Assembly (NCBI GenBank): GCA_016302935.1
Contig: JAEDMO010000046.1
Coordinates: 1 to 6,258 of the forward strand
Source: Bacilli bacterium
GTDB lineage: Bacteria; Bacillota_I; Bacilli_A; RF39; UBA660
DNA length: 6,258 nt
Reading direction: 5' to 3'
Shown: positions 1 to 5,426 of the stretch, one piece after another
Position numbering within the stretch: position 1 is the stretch's first letter
Layout of the letters: every line of letters starts with the position of its first letter
Notes under the pieces: generated by a model
Database searches by the model: none
The model's input: the letters and a program-made list of their open reading frames with translations, nothing else
Told to the model about the DNA's origin: nothing
Program-made: the position numbers and the translations under genes

Positions 1-54
1 CCTATGACCCCCTGCTTGTAAGGCAGGTGCTCTAACCAACTGAGCTAATCGCCC
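1..54 (-). tRNA. tRNA-Val (anticodon UAC), 3' part cut by window edge
   Basis: Read on the minus strand, the 5' end begins GGGCGAT at 54, followed by TA, a D arm (GCTC/GAGC around the loop AGTTGGTTA) and an anticodon arm with 5-bp stem CCTGC/GCAGG. The 7-nt loop CTTACAA places anticodon TAC at 20..18, which reads GUA and other Val codons. A 5-nt variable loop (10..6) and the first T-stem strand (5..1) follow, then the window ends. The remaining T arm and acceptor 3' strand are outside the window. Its own promoter lies at 77-106. Confidence 0.95.
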
Positions 55-76
55 AAAAGTCGTACTGACAGACATT

Positions 77-106
77 AATATATCATTTATTCGCCTTACT
101 TGTCAA
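77..106 (-). promoter_or_regulatory. Promoter of the tRNA-Val transcript
   Basis: On the minus strand a perfect -35 box TTGACA (106..101) is followed after 18 nt by the -10 box TATATT (82..77). The predicted transcription start is near 70, about 16 nt before the tRNA 5' end. The region just upstream (107-136) is nearly uninterrupted A-tracts on this strand, which resembles an UP element for the RNA polymerase alpha subunit. This fits a stable-RNA promoter. The boxes are seen directly; activity is inferred. Confidence 0.8.
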
Positions 107-133
107 TACTTTTTATTTATTTTTTGTTTTTTT

Positions 134-493
134 TTACATTTTGTCAGTAACTTCTTTTATCTTGTTGCTTATCCATTCATCTAGGTGATTCTTTAATGGC
201 TCAAATCCGCTGGCGGTTTCTGCCATTCTTTTTAATTTACCACCATCTTTTTTGTAGTCTATATCTTTGATACTAAGTTGTAATTGATTGTTTTCTTCGT
301 CTACAGATAGAACTTCACTATAAATTTTATCACCAACATTAACGTAATCTTCTATTTTTTTTACGTATCCATATGATATTTCCGATATGTGTATTAATCC
401 ATTGAAGTCATCATCGGTCACAACGAAAGCACCATATTGTTGAAGTCCAGTGACTTTTACTTTAATTATTTCTTCTTTTTTATACTTAGCCAT
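134..493 (-). CDS. S1-domain RNA-binding protein, CvfD/YugI (general stress protein 13) family
   Basis: The 119-aa protein carries one OB-fold S1 domain at residues 7-78. It shows the usual S1 signatures: GLQQYGAFV (16-24), GLIHISEIS (32-40), a VGDKI turn (53-57) and the closing strand LQLSIKDID (71-79). A basic linker and a short helical tail with GFEPL...L..WI (96-108) match the small GSP13/CvfD-type proteins, known in Bacillus and streptococci as ribosome-associated or post-transcriptional regulators; this RNA-binding role is inferred from the family. Full length for the family (about 120-130 aa). ATG at 493 is supported by GGTGAG (504..499) five nt upstream and by a promoter ending just before it. 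It is transcribed divergently from the NifU-like gene. No hairpin follows the stop, so transcripts may run toward tRNA-Val. Confidence 0.9.
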   Translation of the reverse strand: MAKYKKEEIIKVKVTGLQQYGAFVVTDDDFNGLIHISEISYGYVKKIEDYVNVGDKIYSEVLSVDEENNQLQLSIKDIDYKKDGGKLKRMAETASGFEPLKNHLDEWISNKIKEVTDKM

Positions 494-510
494 ATTTGCT
501 CACCACTTAA

Positions 511-539
511 ATTATATACTATTTTAATTTATTTTGCAA
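511..539 (-). promoter_or_regulatory. Promoter of the S1-domain protein gene
   Basis: On the minus strand -35 TTGCAA (539..534), a 17-nt spacer and a perfect -10 TATAAT (516..511). The expected start is near 504, which leaves a leader of only about 11 nt that begins at the ribosome binding site. It stands back to back with the NifU-like promoter, the two -35 boxes being 6 bp apart. Confidence 0.7.
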
Positions 540-545
540 ATTGGC

Positions 546-574
546 TTGAGAGTTATTATATTTTATTATATAAT
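546..574 (+). promoter_or_regulatory. Promoter of the NifU-like gene
   Basis: -35 TTGAGA (546-551), a 17-nt spacer and a perfect -10 TATAAT (569-574). The predicted start near 581 lies downstream of the in-frame ATG at 578, so only the ATG at 593 could be used on this transcript. The leader would be about 12 nt and consist mostly of the GGGTGA ribosome binding site. Confidence 0.72.
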
Positions 575-592
575 TATATGTGGGTGAAATAT

Positions 593-823
593 ATGAATGA
601 TATTGAAAAGAAAATAAATGAGGTATTGGATCGTCTTAGACCATATTTGAATAATGATGGTGGTGATGTCACTTTTCTTAGGTATCAAGACGGTATAGTA
701 TATGTTAAATTAGTTGGTGCTTGCAGTAATTGTCCTCATGCTACTATGACTTTAAAAGAAGGAATTGAAAGTGCATTAATTAATGAAATACCTGAAGTTA
801 TAAAAGTTATTAATGAAGATTAA
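593..823 (+). CDS. nfu: NifU-like C-terminal-domain protein (Fe-S cluster scaffold/carrier)
   Basis: The 76-aa protein is a complete stand-alone NifU C-terminal (Nfu) domain. It begins with a helix of the type IEKKINEVLDRLRPYL, then NDGGDV (21-26) and the cluster-binding motif C44-S-N-C47, followed by the helix TLKEGIESAL and the terminal strand region IPEVIKVI (66-73). Family members bind a labile 4Fe-4S or 2Fe-2S cluster across a dimer through the CxxC cysteines and pass it to apo-proteins in the cytosol. The length matches the Bacillus YutI type. The ATG at 593 is chosen because GGGTGA (582-587) sits 5 nt upstream; an upstream in-frame ATG at 578 would precede the predicted transcription start and has no ribosome binding site. 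It is the only plus-strand protein gene and converges on the YutH-like gene, whose stop is 8 nt away. Confidence 0.93.
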   Translation: MNDIEKKINEVLDRLRPYLNNDGGDVTFLRYQDGIVYVKLVGACSNCPHATMTLKEGIESALINEIPEVIKVINED

Positions 824-836
824 TATCTTTTTTATT
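815..836 (+). terminator. Possible weak terminator of the NifU-like gene
   Basis: AAGAT (816-820) and ATCTT (825-829) can pair around the 4-nt loop TAAT, with a G-T pair outside, followed by a run of T interrupted by one A. The hairpin includes the stop codon of the NifU-like gene. It is short and A/T-only apart from two pairs, so it is a marginal candidate. It lies at the convergent end with the YutH-like gene. Confidence 0.35.
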
Positions 837-1743
837 TTAACCATTCTATTTCAGGTATATGGTAGTTTTTTAATAAATAGAGATGTATTTTTTTTAAAAA
901 CAATTCGTATTCATCTACTTTGCTTATAATTTCAGTTATTTTTTTTTCTTTTTCTTGGCCGAGAAATATTTCATCATATACTTCAAAATAATAGCTTGGG
1001 TATAATAATCTCCCCATTAATAATCTAGCTCCATAACTTGAAAAATAGTGTATTTTAAAGTATTCATTAATCTCTTTATATATATTTTTATTTCCATTTA
1101 TAAATGATTTTTTTATGTATTCGCTTACGTCTCTTGCCTTGTGATCGGCGATAAAGTTTGCTGGATTATACAAATCTTTAATGTTAAGATTGTTACTTAT
1201 ATGACGATGGGATAATATGTTTATATCTAATATTGTGGGTTGTTCTTCTAGAATTGTATTTTTTATATAAGAAATTGCAGTTTCTGTTAGACTGGCATAA
1301 TAGTTAAAACTTTCTACTAGCAAGGGATACTTTTTTCCCATTTCATTTATTTGTCTTTCGTGGTAATCAATTCTTTGTTCCCAAAGATCAGACCAATTAT
1401 TTACTGTCTTTAAATTTGAAGTATTAATGTTTACATTACTTAAATAACTAATATCAGCTAATTTTAATTTGATGTTTTCGTTTATGTTTAATTTGTATAG
1501 ATAATAAGGAATGTTATCTATTTTTGTTATATACTCTTTATCTTTGTTTAAAATAATTTCATTTAATAAGGGTTTAATTGTATTAATATTTTCAAATATG
1601 GAAATATTTTTTTCTATGTCACTGTTTTGGTTATATATTTCAAAGTAATATATTTCGTTATTATATTCAAAACGGTAGTTAACTCCCATTTTAATCATAT
1701 TTTGAGGTTTTATTTTATAAAAATATTCTACTATGTTATTCAT
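832..1743 (-). CDS. YutH-like spore-coat-type kinase-fold protein
   Basis: The 303-aa protein resembles the CotS/YutH branch of the kinase-like (choline/aminoglycoside phosphotransferase) fold. The best landmarks are N-W-S-D-L-W...R.DYHE (116-129), SHRHI (178-182) where active relatives have the HxD catalytic loop, NPANFIADHKARDVSEYIK (193-211) where they have the metal-binding DxD, and RLLYPSYYFEVYDEI (245-259), a block I associate with YutH. The catalytic Asp is replaced in SHR, so it may be a pseudokinase. In Bacillus YutH is a spore coat protein; whether this organism sporulates is unknown. ATG at 1743 is chosen for the AAGGGTGGG ribosome binding site upstream; an extension to a GTG at 1800 adds a Phe/Tyr/Ile-rich stretch without one. 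The gene follows the coiled-coil gene by 69 nt. Family placement is from remembered motifs. Confidence 0.75.
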   Translation of the reverse strand: MNNIVEYFYKIKPQNMIKMGVNYRFEYNNEIYYFEIYNQNSDIEKNISIFENINTIKPLLNEIILNKDKEYITKIDNIPYYLYKLNINENIKLKLADISYLSNVNINTSNLKTVNNWSDLWEQRIDYHERQINEMGKKYPLLVESFNYYASLTETAISYIKNTILEEQPTILDINILSHRHISNNLNIKDLYNPANFIADHKARDVSEYIKKSFINGNKNIYKEINEYFKIHYFSSYGARLLMGRLLYPSYYFEVYDEIFLGQEKEKKITEIISKVDEYELFLKKIHLYLLKNYHIPEIEWLK

Positions 1744-1812
1744 ATTCCCACCCTTATTAAAGTTTATTCTTATGTAATTAAAAAAATAATACTTAATCAC
1801 TTAAATATTATT

Positions 1813-2466
1813 TTAATATAATTTATCTATTTGAGAGTTCATTTTGGCTACCAGTTGTTGAATTCTTTGGTAGTAGGTAGCAATTTTACGATGTTCTTCT
1901 TCTAGTTTTTTTGATTGGGCGTTTTTTAATAATTCAAATTCTTCTTTTTCTTTTTCTAATTTGGCTCTTTCTTGTTGCATATAGAGTTCAAAAGATTTTT
2001 GGTTGGCTCCTAGAATAAGATTAGAACTATGAATTTTTTGTTTCATATTATTTAATTCTTGAATAATTCCATTAACTCCGTCAACTTTTTGGTTTAGCTC
2101 TTGAAATATTTCATCAAAATTGGATAAAATATAGCTTTCTTGGGTGTCATTTATGTTCGTAGCTTGTGTTTCTTGATTAGCTTTGTTACTGTTTTTTTCG
2201 TTATAGAAAAGGCGATATTCTGTCCAAATTTGTTTTAAAGTATTAATGTTAGTATTTAATGCTAGAGACTGTTCAATATTTTTTGGGAGGTATATTACAT
2301 TATTAATGGTGTTATCTATAGGTTTTATGGCTTTTAATTCATCATATAGCATGGTTGCACGGGTACGATATTTACTTTTATCTAGGTTATTTAATCGGGA
2401 AATATCATTGGGATTATTAACTACTATACTTTTTTCTTCATAATTAGCTATGTTATTTTCGTTCAT
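1813..2466 (-). CDS. Unrecognised coiled-coil protein
   Basis: I do not recognise a family for this 217-aa protein. Residues 1-90 are polar and mixed, with a basic patch near SKYRTR (31-36) and a short hydrophobic stretch NNVIYLP (55-61). Residues 91-112 form an Asn/Thr/Gln-rich linker. Residues 113-150 and 158-217 show heptad-like Leu/Ile/Phe spacing with dense Glu/Lys, consistent with two coiled-coil segments separated by a Gly/Ser break (148-154). No signal peptide, membrane segment or cysteine is present, so it is probably cytosolic and oligomeric. ATG at 2466 is chosen because AAAGGAG (2479..2473) lies 6 nt upstream. It overlaps the DUF1292 gene by 14 nt, indicating translational coupling. 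The YutH-like gene follows, making a complex with that protein a reasonable guess, but nothing in the sequence proves it. Confidence 0.82.
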   Translation of the reverse strand: MNENNIANYEEKSIVVNNPNDISRLNNLDKSKYRTRATMLYDELKAIKPIDNTINNVIYLPKNIEQSLALNTNINTLKQIWTEYRLFYNEKNSNKANQETQATNINDTQESYILSNFDEIFQELNQKVDGVNGIIQELNNMKQKIHSSNLILGANQKSFELYMQQERAKLEKEKEEFELLKNAQSKKLEEEHRKIATYYQRIQQLVAKMNSQIDKLY

Positions 2467-2749
2467 TATCTTCTCCTTTAACGATGTTATCATAGTTTGT
2501 CATTTTGTTAATAATATTTTTAATGTTTTCCCACTCAGTATTATTTTCTATATTTACTAAAAATTGTTTGTTATTACTAATTTCTAATTTCCCTAAATAT
2601 AGTATTATATTGCCATATTTATCTTTTTCGTTTTTGGTGTATATTACATACTTATATTTTGTATCCGGCATTTCAAAGGCACATAATAGTTCTACTTCTA
2701 TTGCACTTTCTACCCCGTTAACTAAAGTAATTATTTTTTTATTATCCAT
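2453..2749 (-). CDS. DUF1292 family protein (YrzB-like)
   Basis: The 98-aa acidic protein matches the DUF1292 pattern: an opening strand IITLVNG (6-12), then EVELLCAFEMPDTKYKYVIY (18-37) corresponding to the family's hydrophobic block that reads roughly vlltFe..g.eYvvyt, a polar turn, ILYLGKLE (49-56), and an amphipathic helix after TEW (71-73). Its molecular function is unknown; in Bacillus the relative YrzB is a small cytosolic protein of similar length. ATG at 2749 is preferred because GGGGTG (2761..2756) is 6 nt upstream; an alternative GTG at 2758 would add three residues but is itself part of that ribosome binding site. The 3' end overlaps the coiled-coil gene and supplies its ribosome binding site. 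The gene follows yutD after a 54-nt gap. Confidence 0.82.
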   Translation of the reverse strand: MDNKKIITLVNGVESAIEVELLCAFEMPDTKYKYVIYTKNEKDKYGNIILYLGKLEISNNKQFLVNIENNTEWENIKNIINKMTNYDNIVKGEDNERK

Positions 2750-2766
2750 TTGTAGCACCCCTTTTT

Positions 2767-2795
2767 ATTATATTAGTTTACCATAATTTTTTTTA
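2767..2795 (-). promoter_or_regulatory. Possible promoter of the DUF1292-coiled-coil unit
   Basis: A perfect -10 TATAAT (2772..2767) would start transcription near 2760, about 11 nt before the DUF1292 ATG, the same geometry as the other promoters here. The -35 region at 17 nt is only TAAAAA (2795..2790). In DNA this A+T-rich such a -10 can arise by chance, and read-through from yutD is equally possible. Confidence 0.4.
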
Positions 2796-2803
2796 TTAAT
2801 ATA

Positions 2804-3079
2804 TTATTCTTTTATTTTTTTAGCCACAAAATATCGACAATCGTTAGCACAGTTATTTTTTAGGTAATCGTTTAAGTTTGCAATATTGTTAATAGAACTT
2901 ACTTTTTTGTTATTCTCATCATAGAATCCTTTAAGTCTTAGTTTATTATAGGCAATGTCACCGACTACATAATCATATTCTTCAAAATATTCTGTATATA
3001 GATTAGTGAATTCTTCTTGATTGAAGGCATCTTTATAATTTTTAATTATTTCATATTTATTATTATTTACTTCTATCAT
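2804..3079 (-). CDS. yutD: YutD family protein (DUF1027)
   Basis: The 91-aa protein is a full-length YutD/DUF1027 member. Landmarks are the start MIEVNNNKYEII (1-12), YKDAFNQEEF (15-24), the central block YDYVVGDIAYNKLRLKGFY (35-53), and the C-terminal LNDYL...C...C.YFVAKK (69-88) with Cys77 and Cys81. The family is widespread in Bacilli; its biochemical role is unknown to me. The start codon lies 3 nt after the stop of the upstream glycoside-hydrolase-like gene, and the ribosome binding site AAAGGAG (3092..3086) is made by that gene's last codons for Lys and Glu, so translation of the two is almost certainly coupled. No terminator hairpin is visible after the stop. Confidence 0.92.
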   Translation of the reverse strand: MIEVNNNKYEIIKNYKDAFNQEEFTNLYTEYFEEYDYVVGDIAYNKLRLKGFYDENNKKVSSINNIANLNDYLKNNCANDCRYFVAKKIKE

Positions 3080-3082
3080 ATT

Positions 3083-4783
3083 TTACTCCTTTAAATAGTC
3101 TATTTGAAAGGCTGATTTTTGTTTTTTATATTTTTCTATATTGGAGCGTGAATGCCAAGTTATATAGCCGCCGGTTAAGCCGTTTTCAAATAGAGCGGTT
3201 ATTTGTGCTTTTACTTCTTCGGCGTTATATTCTATTCCAGTTGGATCTACCCAACTTTGAACATTGTATGATTGAACCCAAGTTCTAACGATGGCTTTTG
3301 ATGTTGTATCTTCTTGGCGTTTTACTACTTCTTTACTCCAAGCACTGATTAATTCATACGGATGGTTCCAAGGTTTATTGATACCGTAGGAATTATTTGC
3401 AAAATGGTCGGGGTATGGCATTGCACTGATGACGTCAACAACATTGGATAGTGCTGGCCAGTATTGACCATAAGCCGTAGTGTAATAACTATTTGAAGAT
3501 TCTCCAAACACATCAACTGATACATATGCTCCTTTTTCGTGAATCGCATCGGTTGCATATCTTAGGAAGTTTTGAATAGCTTCAACTTTATCTTCGTTAT
3601 ATTGATTTTTAAAATCAATGATATTATTTTTTTCTAAACTTTGAGTACGATCTGGAAAACGGACATAGTCAAAATTTATTTCATTAAAACCAAATTCGTT
3701 GATAGCTTCTAGAGCTAAGGATACATTATAGTACCAAACATCTCTGGAATATGCTGTTGGCCAGTATGAAGAACCTATTTTGTAAGGATCAGTAGTGTTT
3801 TTTTTCACAATGGCATTTTCAGGATGATCTTTTACATAATAATCATCTTTGAATACTGTTATTCTACCTATTAGATAAAATCCCGCATCTTTAAGTTTTT
3901 TAATTGCTTTAGCATAATCTTCTTTACTATTATTTGCATACTTGTAACTTGTCGGTGATATTTTTTTCATAACTTCTGATTCATAGCCAATGGCCCCATT
4001 ATCTTTAATGTCTACTACGAAAGCATTTATTTTAGTATCTTTGGCTAGTTCGATATAATCATCTACCTTAGATAGAACGCTACTAGTATCATTTAAGTAT
4101 AGTGAATATACTGCTTCAGGCATTTTATTTTCACTAAATTTAATTTTTTCGACAGGGAAAAAGTCCAATTTTTTAACATCACCACCACCGTAAAGATTTT
4201 TTATTTTGGTGTGTTTTTCCATATTGTAAGTTTGAGCCGATTCTTCTTTGGTTAGCGTTGTATATTTACTGTATACATATCCTTCTTCTCCACCTTGTTT
4301 TACTTTATACATATTAACATTACCTTGTTTGTCAACTTTATCGTATGATAGTACTTGTAACTCTGTTTCTTTAGAAAGATTAGCAACTATTTCTATGCTA
4401 TCTTCACTTTTTAATAAAACGGTAGGTGTTCTAACGTAAACTTTTTCTTCTTTTATAATTTTTTTTTGATTACTTACTAAATTGTCCTTGCTTACATAAT
4501 ATGTTTTATTGTCAATATTTACTTTTAAATAATCTTCGTTATCTTTTAAGGTGTCTGTTTCTTTTATTTTTACTTCTTCACCACGGAATATTTTAATAGC
4601 TGGTTTGAGATTTTCATCATATAAGTCTATTTGACTGGTTGTAGCTGAAATATACATGGTTTTATTTTCTGCAAATAAATTTTTGGTTAATTTTGTAATG
4701 AAAAAGATAATGACTGCTATAATTATTAATAATATTATAAATCGTATTATTTTTTTAATACTTACTTTTCTTCTTTTGGCCAT
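3083..4783 (-). CDS. Membrane-anchored putative glycoside hydrolase (DUF4015) with SH3-like domains
   Basis: The 566-aa protein starts with a basic segment (MAKRRKVSIKK) and one hydrophobic helix (about 13-33), an uncleaved signal anchor that places the rest outside the membrane. Residues about 42-103 and 112-178 look like two SH3-like beta domains; the second ends in GYVYSKYTTL. Residues about 225-560 match the DUF4015 TIM-barrel glycosidase-like domain: FVVDIKDNGAIGY (255-267), LIGRITVFKDD (304-314), NVSLALEAINEFGFNEIN (353-370), FDYVRFPD (371-378), VSVDVFGES (421-429), SAMPYPDHF (453-461) and GGYITWHS (538-545). Asp372, Asp424 and Glu428 are candidate catalytic acids by position. The substrate is unknown; a cell-wall or surface polysaccharide is inferred from the anchor and SH3-like domains. 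ATG at 4783 has AGGAGG 8 nt upstream. It leads a two-gene unit with yutD. Confidence 0.87.
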   Translation of the reverse strand: MAKRRKVSIKKIIRFIILLIIIAVIIFFITKLTKNLFAENKTMYISATTSQIDLYDENLKPAIKIFRGEEVKIKETDTLKDNEDYLKVNIDNKTYYVSKDNLVSNQKKIIKEEKVYVRTPTVLLKSEDSIEIVANLSKETELQVLSYDKVDKQGNVNMYKVKQGGEEGYVYSKYTTLTKEESAQTYNMEKHTKIKNLYGGGDVKKLDFFPVEKIKFSENKMPEAVYSLYLNDTSSVLSKVDDYIELAKDTKINAFVVDIKDNGAIGYESEVMKKISPTSYKYANNSKEDYAKAIKKLKDAGFYLIGRITVFKDDYYVKDHPENAIVKKNTTDPYKIGSSYWPTAYSRDVWYYNVSLALEAINEFGFNEINFDYVRFPDRTQSLEKNNIIDFKNQYNEDKVEAIQNFLRYATDAIHEKGAYVSVDVFGESSNSYYTTAYGQYWPALSNVVDVISAMPYPDHFANNSYGINKPWNHPYELISAWSKEVVKRQEDTTSKAIVRTWVQSYNVQSWVDPTGIEYNAEEVKAQITALFENGLTGGYITWHSRSNIEKYKKQKSAFQIDYLKE

Positions 4784-4808
4784 TTTATAATCCTCCTATG
4801 CTTTTTTT

Positions 4809-4837
4809 AGTATAGCAAATTTTTATAGTTTTTTCTA
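4809..4837 (-). promoter_or_regulatory. Promoter of the glycoside-hydrolase-like/yutD unit
   Basis: On the minus strand -35 TAGAAA (4837..4832), a 17-nt spacer and -10 TATACT (4814..4809). Transcription would start near 4802, giving a leader of about 19 nt that holds AGGAGG (4797..4792). The -35 box overlaps the stop codon of the upstream hydrolase gene. The -35 is only a 4/6 match, so confidence is moderate. Confidence 0.55.
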
Positions 4838-5365
4838 GTTATATTTAAAATATTCATTAAACTTTTTTTCTTCAAGCAATGTTGTGGTTTCTTCGTGACC
4901 TGGATATATTAAAATGTCATCATTGTATTTTTTTATTTTATTTATGCTAGCTAGCATTTGAAGGTAGTCGCCAGTGGGTAAATCACATCTTCCAATATCA
5001 TCCTTAAAGATGAAATCTCCTACAAACATAGCTTTTTCTTTAGGAAAATAGAAAGTTATTGAATCTGCAGTGTGACCTGGTGTATATATTACTTCGAAAG
5101 AGAAATTCCCTATTTGATATGTTTTTTCTTCTAGATTGTTTTTGTCATATGTTTTAGTTTGATAATTTTTTAAAAGTTGATTTAATGCTCCTATGTGGTC
5201 AAAGTGATTATGGGTGATTAATATACCTTTTAAATCAGTATTTTTTATGATATCATCTATTTTAAAATATTCATCAGCAGGATCAATAATCAATGTTTCA
5301 TTTCCTTCTTTTAAAATGTAACAATTTGTTTTTAGCATCCCTAGCTTTAAATTAATTATTTCCAT
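4835..5365 (-). CDS. MBL-fold metallohydrolase, glyoxalase-II-like
   Basis: The 176-aa cytosolic protein has the complete metallo-beta-lactamase metal set: T-H52-N-H54-F-D56-H57 (motif HxHxDH), H98 in TPGHT, D117 in VGDFIF, and H157 in YPGHE. The block DIGRCDLPTGD (123-133) and the YPGHE motif are typical of the short hydroxyacylglutathione-hydrolase-like (YqgX-type) branch, which hydrolyses thioesters or related electrophile adducts using a Zn/Fe pair. The long C-terminal substrate-binding extension of true glyoxalase II is absent, so glutathione need not be the thiol. ATG at 5365 follows AGAGG (5375..5371) by 5 nt. It has its own extended -10 promoter, and the glycoside-hydrolase-like gene follows after 51 nt. 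The stop is TAG, unlike the TAA of its neighbours. Confidence 0.9.
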   Translation of the reverse strand: MEIINLKLGMLKTNCYILKEGNETLIIDPADEYFKIDDIIKNTDLKGILITHNHFDHIGALNQLLKNYQTKTYDKNNLEEKTYQIGNFSFEVIYTPGHTADSITFYFPKEKAMFVGDFIFKDDIGRCDLPTGDYLQMLASINKIKKYNDDILIYPGHEETTTLLEEKKFNEYFKYN

Positions 5366-5386
5366 ATGTTCCTCTTTTCTTTTTTT

Positions 5387-5395
5387 ATTATATCA
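5387..5395 (-). promoter_or_regulatory. Extended -10 promoter of the MBL-fold hydrolase gene
   Basis: On the minus strand TGATATAAT (5395..5387) combines the extended element TGn with a perfect TATAAT. This explains why no good -35 is found at 17 nt, a region that falls in the loop of the preceding terminator hairpin. The start is expected near 5380, giving a leader of about 15 nt. Confidence 0.62.
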
Positions 5396-5398
5396 TAA

Positions 5399-5426
5399 AA
5401 GGAGTATCGTTTTTATAATACTCCTT
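5399..5426 (-). terminator. Hairpin terminator after the kinase-like gene
   Basis: On the minus strand AAGGAGTAT (5426..5418) pairs perfectly with ATACTCCTT (5407..5399) around a 10-nt loop, followed by further T residues (TTAT). The 5' arm includes two bases of the kinase stop codon. The T-run is short, so termination may be partial. On the plus strand the stem is followed by a much longer T-rich stretch, but no plus-strand gene enters from the left. Confidence 0.65.

Noticed and set aside
437..592. N-terminal extension of the NifU-like gene rich in Phe/Tyr
   Set aside because: It lies opposite the S1 gene and its divergent promoter, has no ribosome binding site, and would precede the predicted transcription start; the ATG at 593 gives the normal family length.
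1744..1800. GTG-initiated N-terminal extension of the YutH-like gene
   Set aside because: No ribosome binding site, low-complexity Phe/Tyr/Ile sequence, and a good site directly before the ATG at 1743.
1744..1812. Separate promoter for the YutH-like gene
   Set aside because: Only a TTTAAT with a poor -35 is seen; in this A+T-rich gap it is not distinguishable from background, so read-through from the coiled-coil gene is as likely.
1627..1821. Plus-strand open frame opposite the YutH-like gene
   Set aside because: Composition is that of an antisense shadow (Ile/Phe/Tyr-rich), with no promoter or ribosome binding site and no recognisable domain.
2246..2443. Plus-strand open frame opposite the coiled-coil gene
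   Set aside because: Antisense shadow without translation signals.
2467..2493. Upstream ATG for the coiled-coil gene
   Set aside because: The AAAGGAG site lies inside this extension and is correctly spaced only for the ATG at 2466.
2505..2786. Plus-strand open frame of 93 codons that looks hydrophobic
   Set aside because: It mirrors the charged DUF1292 gene on the other strand; hydrophobicity of this kind is typical of antisense A+T-rich frames.
2797..2806. Perfect palindrome TAATATATTA at the end of yutD as a terminator or operator
   Set aside because: No loop, A/T only, no following T-run on the coding strand; such palindromes are expected by chance at this composition.
3349..3558. Second minus-strand frame inside the glycosidase-like gene
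   Set aside because: Out of frame with a clear conserved domain, no start signals.
4248..4439. Plus-strand open frame opposite the SH3-like region
   Set aside because: Antisense shadow, no ribosome binding site, no domain.
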